A stretch of 19,015 bases of DNA from assembly GCA_027445725.1 (NCBI GenBank), contig DAIAVG010000008.1:1-19015 (forward strand), read 5' to 3'. Under the pieces are notes generated by a model. That model was not told where the DNA came from. It made no database searches and worked only from the letters and a program-made list of their open reading frames with translations. Source of the stretch: Acidithiobacillus sp. (GTDB lineage: Bacteria > Pseudomonadota > Gammaproteobacteria > Acidithiobacillales > Acidithiobacillaceae). A program made the position numbers and the translations under genes. Each line of letters starts with the position of its first letter. Within the stretch, counting starts at the first letter, position 1. Below are positions 1 through 6,018 of the stretch, piece by piece.

Positions 1-493
1 CAACCAACTCAGTTATTTTTTCTTCAGGCTTTTCAAATTGAGAAGCCCTAAATCCGTGAACACAAAAAACAGCGCTAAGTTTACAGTGATTTTGAATATA
101 GGATTTCGTTATACTTCTCAACTGACGCGCCGCTTCATTGGATTTTTTAATTATCGAATCGGCGTGCCAAACTATTTTTGACTCTATAAGTACATCTTCT
201 TTATCGCTATCTTTGTTTACAAGCCATAAATCCAATCTACCAGACCGATTATCTTTTTCTTTCGTTGGACCATTCCTTCTGTCTATTGGATGCTCTTCAA
301 GTGGGTGAAAAGAATTGCTCATCAAAGCCGCACAACCAAGCAAGCCAGTATTCATTCTTTCAGAATAATAATATGGACAATCATCATAACTTTTATATGA
401 ATAACTTGTAATAATTTTAGTCCAACTCTTTAAAACTGGTTTCAAAAAGCCAAGGCTTTCGTCTGGTGAAACAATTGAGCAAATGTCCGTCAT
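1..493 (-). CDS. Partial AT-rich gene; putative PD-(D/E)XK nuclease-like protein (3' end outside window)
   Basis: An uninterrupted frame runs from an ATG at 493 to the window edge, 164 codons without a stop. The ATG has a good ribosome binding site (AGAGG, five bases upstream). I do not recognise the family. Residues 84-108 hold a GRLDLW segment, a short charged loop, then VLIESK: Asp88 on one strand followed by Glu104-x-Lys106 on the next. This is the spacing of the PD-(D/E)XK nuclease core found in restriction and repair nucleases. The N-terminal half is rich in Tyr, Ser and Cys and shows no other motif. Base composition is far more AT-rich than everything to its right, which suggests separate acquisition. 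The nuclease assignment is an inference from the motif only; the reading frame itself is well supported. Confidence 0.6.
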   Translation of the reverse strand, partial: MTDICSIVSPDESLGFLKPVLKSWTKIITSYSYKSYDDCPYYYSERMNTGLLGCAALMSNSFHPLEEHPIDRRNGPTKEKDNRSGRLDLWLVNKDSDKEDVLIESKIVWHADSIIKKSNEAARQLRSITKSYIQNHCKLSAVFCVHGFRASQFEKPEEKITELV

Positions 494-577
494 TGTATCC
501 TCTAATATGCCGTTAATTTACGTTATGCTTAAGTCCGAAGGCTATATTTTTATATAAACATTAAAGAAACTATATAG

Positions 578-910
578 TTATTGCACTTCCACCACTACCG
601 CCGTCCCATAAGCCGTGACCTCATTCATGGCTTGCCCCTGTCCGGCATCAAACTCGCCGGAATCAAAGCGCATCCCCAGGATGGCATTGGCCCCCAGAGA
701 CCGGGCATGTTCCGCCAGTTGTTCCAGGGCATCATCCCGCGTCTGAGCAATCATGTTGAGATACCCCGCCTGCTTGCCGCCGAAGAGAGCGCGGACACCA
801 CCGAGAAGATTGCCGATGATATTGCGGGACCGGACACCAGTCCCATAGACCGGGCCGATGACCCGGACAATACGCATGCCGGGGCAGTCGTTGATGGTGA
901 GGATGAGCAC
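578..910 (-). CDS. YbjQ/UPF0145 family protein
   Basis: This 110-residue protein matches the YbjQ (UPF0145) family: the VYGTGV segment, the NIIGNLLGG stretch, the AREIA-like helix here reading TRDDALEQLAEHA, the LGANAILGMRFD strand and the AYGTAVVVE end are all in family order. The family forms small oligomeric beta/alpha domains. It is annotated as possibly heavy-metal binding, but its function is not settled. I chose the GTG at 910 over the in-frame ATG at 937 because a G-rich ribosome binding site (GGGGGGA) precedes it and the family starts there. That GTG sits one base after the stop codon of the upstream zinc-finger gene, so the two are probably translationally coupled. Its presence beside TraR-like and HU-like genes on an island is unusual and gives no clear functional hint. 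Confidence 0.85.
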   Translation of the reverse strand: MLILTINDCPGMRIVRVIGPVYGTGVRSRNIIGNLLGGVRALFGGKQAGYLNMIAQTRDDALEQLAEHARSLGANAILGMRFDSGEFDAGQGQAMNEVTAYGTAVVVEVQ

Positions 911-911
911 A

Positions 912-1220
912 CTATTTCCCCCCAAAATCAGCCTCATCGTTCAGGATACGTCCAGCACCACCCTTGCCTTGGGTCAATTTGATAAAGCGTTCCCGCTTGG
1001 CAGCGCAGGTCACGCAGCGCACGGCCTGTACTGCCTGTATCCGTTCCAAGGGGATGATATCGGAACAATCCAGACAATAGCGATGTCCCTGCGCGTCTTC
1101 GTCAGGTTCTTCGTCGGGCACCAAGGCCGCGCGTTGCCTCGCCAAGGCGTCCATCAAGTGTTCTTCCGTATTCTTCGCGCCTACATCCGCCTCATCGGCT
1201 AAACGCTCACCCTGGATCAT
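912..1220 (-). CDS. DksA/TraR-type C4 zinc-finger protein
   Basis: This 102-residue protein has an N-terminal acidic helix with the DEAD-like start typical of TraR (LADEADVGAKNTEEH), then a four-cysteine zinc finger: Cys49-x2-Cys52 and Cys69-x2-Cys72. DksA and TraR proteins bind the secondary channel of RNA polymerase and alter promoter choice; TraR is the plasmid-borne short form. The length and single short N-terminal helix fit the TraR/YbiI class rather than full DksA, which has a long coiled coil. The ATG at 1220 has AAGG upstream. The C-terminus has a Gly/Lys-rich tail (QGKGGAGR) that I do not associate with the family. It lies in the same-strand island cluster and is followed immediately by the YbjQ-family gene. 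RNA-polymerase binding is inferred from family only. Confidence 0.85.
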   Translation of the reverse strand: MIQGERLADEADVGAKNTEEHLMDALARQRAALVPDEEPDEDAQGHRYCLDCSDIIPLERIQAVQAVRCVTCAAKRERFIKLTQGKGGAGRILNDEADFGGK

Positions 1221-1268
1221 GGTCGACCTTTATGGCTTGAAAAGGGGCGGTGTTGCCTATTGGTGCGA

Positions 1269-1622
1269 TTACGCACTTTTGGGCCGCCGCCCACGCTTCG
1301 CCTTTCCGTGTTCTTCCAACAGGGCTTCACCACGCACCGAAAGATCGGCTGCATCAGCAGTATCTGCCAGCACCTTCTCAATGGCCGCAATGAAGTGCCG
1401 ATAGTCCCAATCCGGGGCGATGGCTTGTGCCGCACGTCCAAAGCGTTTTTCCTGTTCCAGGGTTTCCTTGCGAGTGGATGGTGACTGCTTCAGCCTTTTC
1501 CTGGCTTCCTCAATCTTGGCTAGCGCGGCACGCTGACGTTCCAGAATTTCCGCCTGCTTCTTTTCCAGATCCGCCAAACGCTGTTCAGCACTACGACGAA
1601 CCCGCTTTTTCGTGGTTTCCAT
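1269..1622 (-). CDS. Basic coiled-coil protein with AT-hook-like C-terminus; function unknown
   Basis: This 117-residue, Lys/Arg/Glu/Ala-rich protein has residues 10-45 forming a long heptad-like helix (EQRLADLEKKQAEILERQ region), a short Ser/Thr/Pro linker, a second helical part with an APDWDYRHFIAAIEKVL motif, and a basic tail ending KRGRRPKSA. The tail resembles an AT-hook-like minor-groove binding element. The architecture (N-terminal oligomerising coiled coil plus basic C-terminal hook) recalls H-NS-type xenogeneic silencers. It could equally be a conjugation accessory protein of the TraC/TraD or Mob type, which share a coiled-coil plus short C-terminal helix layout. The ATG at 1622 has AAAGG seven bases upstream, overlapping the stop of the HU gene ten bases away, so the two are surely cotranscribed. 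I do not recognise a named family. Confidence 0.75.
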   Translation of the reverse strand: METTKKRVRRSAEQRLADLEKKQAEILERQRAALAKIEEARKRLKQSPSTRKETLEQEKRFGRAAQAIAPDWDYRHFIAAIEKVLADTADAADLSVRGEALLEEHGKAKRGRRPKSA

Positions 1623-1632
1623 GATCTATCCT

Positions 1633-1908
1633 TTAACCGTTCACTTTGTCCGTAAATTCTTTGCCGGCCTTGCACTTGATGCTTTTCTTGGCGGGGATAT
1701 CGATTTCCTGTCCTGTGGCCGGATTACGGCCCTTACGAGCGGCCTTTTCCACCACCTCAAAAGTGCAGAAGCCCGGGAAAACGATCTTCCCGGCTGTCGC
1801 CAATTCCGTTTCCAGCGTATGCCGGAATACCTGAAATACCTTCTCGGCGTCCACCTTGGACATGGCCCCATGTTGTGCCAGTGCTGCGACAAATTCTGTT
1901 TTATTCAT
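1633..1908 (-). CDS. HU-like DNA-binding protein
   Basis: This 91-residue protein has the full HU/IHF fold order: an MNKTEFVAALA helix, the DAEKVFQVFRHTLE second helix, the GKIVFPGFCTFEV beta segment, and the DNA-embracing arm with the RNPATGQEI motif, whose proline normally intercalates into DNA. HU proteins bend and coat DNA as dimers. I start it at the ATG at 1908, which has GAGG upstream and gives the family N-terminus; a longer frame to 1962 adds residues with no family match. The second helix and lysine-rich C-terminus (KKSIKCKAGKEF) differ from a housekeeping HU, consistent with an element-borne paralogue. It lies 66 bases after the IhfA-like gene and 10 bases before the coiled-coil gene. 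Confidence 0.92.
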   Translation of the reverse strand: MNKTEFVAALAQHGAMSKVDAEKVFQVFRHTLETELATAGKIVFPGFCTFEVVEKAARKGRNPATGQEIDIPAKKSIKCKAGKEFTDKVNG

Positions 1909-1974
1909 GCTTGACCTCAACCAAAAGAAGCGGTGTGCCCTACTGTAAGGATTGCCTTGCAAATCCGCAATCGG

Positions 1975-2298
1975 CTACTGCGGGATTTTATGGCGTAAGC
2001 GACGTGGCAACGGCAAACCCGGATTGGTTCTGACGCGCAACAGAGTGCTTGCGCTGAACGTCACCACACGACGCGCTTTGATTTCGTGTGCCAGGCCGGT
2101 TTTGGGGTTGCGACCAGGGCGCGACGACTTGGCTCGCACGGTAAATTTGCCGAAGCCCGATAACTTGAGTTCCGAATCCGCGACGATGGCGGCACGCATA
2201 CCTTCAAAGAAAACATCCACCAGTTGCTCGGCTTGCGGATGGGTCCAACCGCCTACTTCCCATAAATGGTTTTCTATGTCTTTCCTGGTAATAGTCAT
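1975..2298 (-). CDS. IhfA-like (HU/IHF family) DNA-binding protein with extended C-terminus
   Basis: This 107-residue protein starts with a TITRKDIENHL helix. It carries the dimer helix EQLVDVFFEGMRAAI, the KLSGFGKFTVR beta segment typical of IHF alpha, the RPGRNPKTG arm motif and ARRVVTFSAS, which matches the conserved ARRVVTFRP of IhfA. IHF bends DNA sharply at specific sites and is used by integrases, conjugation systems and many promoters. Two oddities are visible: an aromatic insertion (WEVGGWTHP) between the first two helices, and a tail of about 20 residues after the usual family end (VRTNPGLPLPRRL region). The ATG at 2298 overlaps the TGA of the upstream 229-residue gene (ATGA), so the two are translationally coupled. 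A partner IHF beta is not seen here; the HU-like neighbour could pair with it. Confidence 0.92.
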   Translation of the reverse strand: MTITRKDIENHLWEVGGWTHPQAEQLVDVFFEGMRAAIVADSELKLSGFGKFTVRAKSSRPGRNPKTGLAHEIKARRVVTFSASTLLRVRTNPGLPLPRRLRHKIPQ

Positions 2299-2984
2299 AG
2301 CTCTTTCAGTACCTTTTTTAGGGCGCGTTGTGCCGATGTCAGCTCCTTGATCAGAAATTCATGTCCTTCCGAACGGGACAGACACTCATCCTGCGCTTCC
2401 CTGTACGCCCCTTGAAAGTCACGGAACATGGCTTTGCGCTTGTCCTTGCCGGTCTTGATGAACGACTCGTCATAGTGCGCCATGATATCCAGGGCAAAGG
2501 CGCTGGCAACAATGATGGCCGCGTTGGTGGCGTATTCCGCCATCAGGTCGGGACCGTAGCTGTCCGTGGTCAGGATGAAACCATCCGATGGCAGCATCTC
2601 GTCCAGTTTGTGCATCGTTTTGTGGGCCTGCTTGCCTTGCCGGGCCAGCGTATCCGCATCTTCCTGGGGGAATTCCGCAGGATGACGCATGGCATGATAA
2701 ATGAGCACATTGGCCGCTTCTGTCAGCGCATTGAGGCCGTCGATCGTGCGCAGCAGGTGGGTCGTGGGCAGGTCATCGACAGGACGTTCCGCCGTGGGAA
2801 TGAGGTACAGGCCACCTGCCTGAATAACCGTCATGAGTACATCGACAGGCTCGTCGTTTGGTCCAGGCAGATAGAATGCGGGGCCGCCGCCTGCGGGACT
2901 GCCGCCGGCACGTCCGCGTTCCTTGTGATGGGCTTTTGCAGCTTTGCCGCTGCGGTTTTGGGGGAATGGGTGAACATTGGTCAT
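2295..2984 (-). CDS. Unrecognised 229-residue protein coupled to the IhfA-like gene
   Basis: I do not recognise this protein. It begins with a basic, Gly/Pro/Ala-rich low-complexity stretch (residues 1-36). A short beta-like part follows (EPVDVLMTVIQAGGLYLIPTA, residues 45-65). The rest is largely helical, with TEAANVLIYHAMRH, a possible linker around 115-140, and a long charged C-terminal helix ending in lysines. A short hydrophobic run (AAIIVASAFALDIM) is present but no convincing signal peptide or membrane anchor. Codon use and composition match a real gene of the neighbourhood. It is the first gene of the island cluster and its stop overlaps the start of the IhfA-like gene by four bases. 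The region before its ATG lacks a clear ribosome binding site, so the start is less certain than the frame. Confidence 0.7.
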   Translation of the reverse strand: MTNVHPFPQNRSGKAAKAHHKERGRAGGSPAGGGPAFYLPGPNDEPVDVLMTVIQAGGLYLIPTAERPVDDLPTTHLLRTIDGLNALTEAANVLIYHAMRHPAEFPQEDADTLARQGKQAHKTMHKLDEMLPSDGFILTTDSYGPDLMAEYATNAAIIVASAFALDIMAHYDESFIKTGKDKRKAMFRDFQGAYREAQDECLSRSEGHEFLIKELTSAQRALKKVLKEL

Positions 2985-3045
2985 GACTGCAATTTACCAT
3001 GTTGCGGGTAACGGGAAAATCTTGCAGGCAGGTTGGCGATGAATT

Positions 3046-3800
3046 TTATCCTCTCACCGCATCTACACGGCGCACCGCATCGACCAATACTTTACCGGAA
3101 ATATGCGTGTACCGCCTCAGCATCTGCATGTTCCGGTGACTCGTAATGGCCGCCACCTGCATGATACCCAACCCTTTTTCAAACAGGCGGCTGGTAGCCT
3201 CATGGCGCAGATCGTGAAAGGTCAGTCCGGCGTGTAAGTCCATACCTTGCCGTCCATATTTCGCGGCAAGTCGCGCAATGTCTGAACCGCTTTGGGGGTC
3301 AGCGGCACAATGCGTTTGTCGCCATTCTTGGTGTCTTCCAGTGTTACCGTGTAACGCTTCAAGTCCACCCTGGACCATTCCATGCCCATGATTTCCCCCT
3401 GGCGCATGGCGGTTTCAATAGCGACGGTCACAATGGCCGCCAGTTCGGGATTCATGGCTTTGCAAGTCGCCGACAAGACGGCGATCCCTGCCCCTCGGCA
3501 GTCTGGGCTTACCGACCAATTCCACAGGATTGCTGAGGGCTTCCATGCCTCTTATGACCACCGCAACGTCCTTGCCTCGTATGGATGCCATGAAGCTTTT
3601 TGCAATGGGTCTGGCTTGCCACTGGTACAGCCGGGCTATATCTGGTCCAGGCGATTTCCTGGACGGGATGATTTCTTCCGCATAACGGGTGAGGGCTTCT
3701 CCCAGCGTAGTGCTTTCACTTTCAGCACGGTCGCGCCAGATGCCACGCTGCATTTCCGATTCGATGATGGTTGCCAAGCCTGAGCGACCGAATCCGGGCA
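3046..3800 (-). pseudogene. Broken site-specific tyrosine recombinase (integrase) with several frame lesions
   Basis: Three successive segments in different frames together spell a phage/island integrase. Segment 1 (about 3790-3480) holds ATIIESEMQRG, ESTTLGEALTRY and the NPVELV...LPRGRDRRL linker. Segment 2 (about 3475-3235) continues with MNPELAAIV, the first catalytic arginine in AMRQGEI, and [16 protein letters not shown]. Segment 3 (about 3210-3046) has [13 protein letters not shown] (His-x-x-Arg), TSHRN and the catalytic-tyrosine motif RRYTHI. At both joints the frame shifts and residues normally present are missing: about a dozen after RDRRL and about 25 before LTFHDLRHE. The usual N-terminal arm-binding domain is also absent. 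Several independent lesions make this a true pseudogene rather than a sequencing error. It points away from the tRNA at 3881, as expected for a tRNA-integrating element. Confidence 0.85.
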
Positions 3801-3803
3801 CAG

Positions 3804-3822
3804 TTTGGGCATTATTTGGGCA
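3804..3822. repeat. Two direct repeats TTTGGGCA one helical turn apart
   Basis: TTTGGGCA occurs at 3804-3811 and again at 3815-3822, an 11-base period. The site lies between the tRNA 3' end and the integrase remnant, where recombinase arm-type binding sites often occur. The repeats are seen directly; the role as integrase binding sites is inferred. Confidence 0.45.
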
Positions 3823-3837
3823 AAAAGTCGACAAGAC

Positions 3838-3863
3838 GCAAAGAACCACCCAGCGGTTCTTGC
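3838..3863 (-). terminator. Hairpin with T-rich tail downstream of the tRNA
   Basis: Read on the minus strand, GCAAGAACC, a seven-base loop and GGTTCTT-T-GC form a stem of nine pairs with one bulge, 18 bases past the tRNA CCA end. T-rich sequence with a TTTTT run follows. It probably terminates the tRNA transcript. A palindrome belonging to the attachment region is the alternative. Confidence 0.5.
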
Positions 3864-3880
3864 TAACCCATTGTTTTAAT

Positions 3881-3957
<77 letters not shown>

Positions 3958-3965
3958 TGAAGAAC

Positions 3966-3991
3966 GGCGTGGAATGCACTGATCCCACGCC
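3966..3991 (-). terminator. Possible terminator after rpoD
   Basis: GGCGTGG (3966-3972) and CCACGCC (3985-3991) form a perfect seven-pair stem with a 12-base loop between rpoD and the tRNA gene. On the minus strand it is followed only by GTTCTTC, a weak T tract, so read-through into the tRNA is possible. Confidence 0.4.
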
Positions 3992-4013
3992 TCATACCGC
4001 TAAAAAACATCCG

Positions 4014-5906
4014 TCACGATGGAATCGTCACTTCACCGTCCACAAAACTACGTAACCGCTCCGATCGAGAGGGATGACGCAGTTTGCGCAGCGCCTTGGC
4101 TTCAATCTGGCGGATACGCTCACGAGTAACGTCAAACTGCTTGCCGACCTCCTCCAGCGTGTGGTCGGTATTCATCCCGATGCCAAAACGCATACGCAAC
4201 ACCTTGGCTTCCCGCGCTGTCAGGCCATTATCAAGCAACTCCTCGACCACTTCGCGAATGGCGGCGTTAACGGCAGAATCCGCTGGCGCCGTCACATTCC
4301 GGTCTTCGATGAAGTCGCCCAGGTGCGAATCTTCATCGTCACCGATGGGCGTCTCCATGGAGATAGGCTCCTTGGCAATTTTGAGCACCTTGCGGATTTT
4401 ATCCTCGGGCATTTCCATCCGTTCTGCCAACTCTTCAGGCGACGGTTCACGTCCCATTTCCTGGAGCATCTGGCGACTGATTCGATTGAGTTTGTTTATG
4501 GTTTCGATCATATGTACCGGGATACGAATGGTCCGCGCCTGATCCGCAATACTCCGCGTAATGGCCTGGCGTATCCACCAAGTCGCATAAGTAGAGAATT
4601 TGTAGCCACGCCGGTATTCAAACTTGTCCACCGCCTTCATCAGGCCGATGTTTCCTTCCTGAATCAGATCCAGGAACTGCAAGCCACGATTGGTGTACTT
4701 CTTGGCAATAGAGATCACCAGACGCAGGTTGGCCTCCACCATTTCCTTCTTGGCACGCCGCGCCTTGGCCTCACCAATAGACATCAGTCGACTGGCCTCT
4801 TTGATCTCAGCAACCGGCAAGCCAGCACGCTTCTCAATATTTGCCAGTCGCTTCATGATCGACACGATATCATCACGAAACTCAACCAAACGGGCACTAT
4901 AAGCGTAGCTACCTGCAATTTGCTGATCAATCCAGCCAATATCACTCTCATGACCAGGGTAACTGCGTACAAAATCTTTACGCGGGAAACGTGCACGTTC
5001 AATGCACAGTTCCATCAACTCCCGTTCGCACTGACGTACCTCTTCGGTCAGCCCGCGTAGCGCATCGGTCATGACATCGATCTGACGAACATTGAGCTTG
5101 ATTTCCAGAAAGCGCTCCGCAAGCTCACGACGCTGCTGCTGGTAACCTTCCCCACGCATTTCACCATCGGCATGGCTGACGAGCAACGCAGTGTAAGCAG
5201 CGCGAATGACCGCGAAACGTTCCAACGCTTCTTCGAGTTGCGGGCCTTTGTCTACTTCAACATCGCCGTCTTCAGACTCTTCGTCGTCGTCCTCAACCTC
5301 AATCTCGTCGCCCTCCACCAGCACGGCATCCTCATCCCCGCTGACCGCCTCCGCATCCAACGCATTAGGATCGATAAAGGCGTCGACCACTTCGTCCAGG
5401 CGTGTCTCGCCACGCTCCACCCGATCAGCGGCGTCCAGCAGAAGCGAGATGGTCGTCGGACAGGTCGATACCGCACGCAGCACCTGCATCAAGCCGTCTT
5501 CAATACGTCGGGCGATTTCAATTTCGCCTTCACGGGTCAGCAGTTCTACGCTGCCCATCTCGCGCATGTACATGCGCACCGGATCACTGGTCCGCCCGAT
5601 ATCCGCCTCGACCACGGCCAGGGCTTCTTCTGCGGCTTCTTCCGCTTCCTGAGCGGCGACCACAGTACCACCTTCCCCATCCATGAGCAGGGTATCGTCA
5701 TCGGGGGCTTCCTCGAAGACTTCGATACCCATGTCATTGATCATGGAGATGACATTCTCCATCTGCTCGGGGTCGAAAACCTCTTCGGGCAAATGATCAT
5801 TGATCTCGCGATAGGTCAGGTAGCCTTGCTCTTTACCGCGCGCAATAAGCCGCTTCAGCTCAGACCGCTGAGATTCATTATCCACTGCACTCTCACCGTC
5901 TCTCAT
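4014..5906 (-). CDS. rpoD: RNA polymerase primary sigma factor RpoD (sigma-70)
   Basis: This 630-residue protein is the housekeeping sigma factor. It has region 1.1 at the N-terminus ([13 protein letters not shown]), region 1.2 with [11 protein letters not shown] near residue 110, and an acidic insert in the non-conserved region ([13 protein letters not shown], about 203-216). Region 2 is intact ([30 protein letters not shown], then [15 protein letters not shown] around 437-452 for -10 recognition and melting). Region 4.2 has [21 protein letters not shown] near 582-602 for -35 binding. I prefer the ATG at 5906, which has AGGG five bases upstream; a GTG two codons earlier is the alternative. 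It is the last gene of the rpsU-yqeY-mutS2-dnaG-rpoD operon, 112 bases after dnaG, and has its own candidate promoter in that gap. Confidence 0.98.
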   Translation of the reverse strand: MRDGESAVDNESQRSELKRLIARGKEQGYLTYREINDHLPEEVFDPEQMENVISMINDMGIEVFEEAPDDDTLLMDGEGGTVVAAQEAEEAAEEALAVVEADIGRTSDPVRMYMREMGSVELLTREGEIEIARRIEDGLMQVLRAVSTCPTTISLLLDAADRVERGETRLDEVVDAFIDPNALDAEAVSGDEDAVLVEGDEIEVEDDDEESEDGDVEVDKGPQLEEALERFAVIRAAYTALLVSHADGEMRGEGYQQQRRELAERFLEIKLNVRQIDVMTDALRGLTEEVRQCERELMELCIERARFPRKDFVRSYPGHESDIGWIDQQIAGSYAYSARLVEFRDDIVSIMKRLANIEKRAGLPVAEIKEASRLMSIGEAKARRAKKEMVEANLRLVISIAKKYTNRGLQFLDLIQEGNIGLMKAVDKFEYRRGYKFSTYATWWIRQAITRSIADQARTIRIPVHMIETINKLNRISRQMLQEMGREPSPEELAERMEMPEDKIRKVLKIAKEPISMETPIGDDEDSHLGDFIEDRNVTAPADSAVNAAIREVVEELLDNGLTAREAKVLRMRFGIGMNTDHTLEEVGKQFDVTRERIRQIEAKALRKLRHPSRSERLRSFVDGEVTIPS

Positions 5907-5935
5907 AACCACCCTGCACTCGCGGAAAGCCGCGC

Positions 5936-5965
5936 ATTATATAAGAAAAACCACACGCATGGAAA
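5936..5965 (-). promoter_or_regulatory. Candidate internal promoter for rpoD
   Basis: On the minus strand a perfect -10 box TATAAT (5936-5941) lies 18 bases after a weak -35 box TTTCCA (5960-5965). Transcription would start about 25 bases before the rpoD ATG. Immediately after the -10 box, CGCGG-CTTT-CCGCG can form a tight hairpin at the extreme 5' end of this transcript. An independent rpoD promoter in this position is known in other bacteria; here it is inferred from sequence. Confidence 0.5.
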
Positions 5966-6018
5966 GGTGCTATCGTCATAGACTTGCGTCCTCAGCCCTT
6001 TTTCTGCATTTATCTGGT

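Larger units (their letters stand above)
1..3880. mobile_element. Remnant of a tRNA-anchored genomic island (one end only)
   Basis: The 3' end of the minus-strand tRNA gene at 3881 faces a broken tyrosine-recombinase gene. After it come seven same-strand small genes of types common on plasmids and integrative elements (HU/IHF-like, TraR-like zinc finger, a coiled-coil basic protein, a possible nuclease). Integration at a tRNA 3' end with the integrase next to it is the classical arrangement, so the island most likely extends left from 3880 past position 1. I found no second copy of the tRNA 3' end within 1-3880, so the distal attachment site must lie outside the window or be lost. The broken integrase suggests the element is no longer self-mobile. 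The boundary and the element type are inferences. Confidence 0.6.

Noticed and set aside
2328..3011. Plus-strand open frame of 227 codons opposite the unknown 229-residue gene
   Set aside because: The minus-strand frame is preferred: it overlaps the IhfA-like start as ATGA and fits the operon. As neither product is recognised, this choice is less certain than the others.
1..3880. Second attachment site as a repeat of the tRNA 3' end
   Set aside because: No copy of the tRNA 3' sequence was found left of 3880 by eye.
4074..5060. Long plus-strand open frame of 328 codons
   Set aside because: It lies fully antisense to rpoD, whose conserved regions are intact; the frame is a composition effect.
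5172..5981. Plus-strand open frame of 269 codons over the rpoD N-terminus and the dnaG-rpoD gap
   Set aside because: Antisense to rpoD and without a recognisable family.
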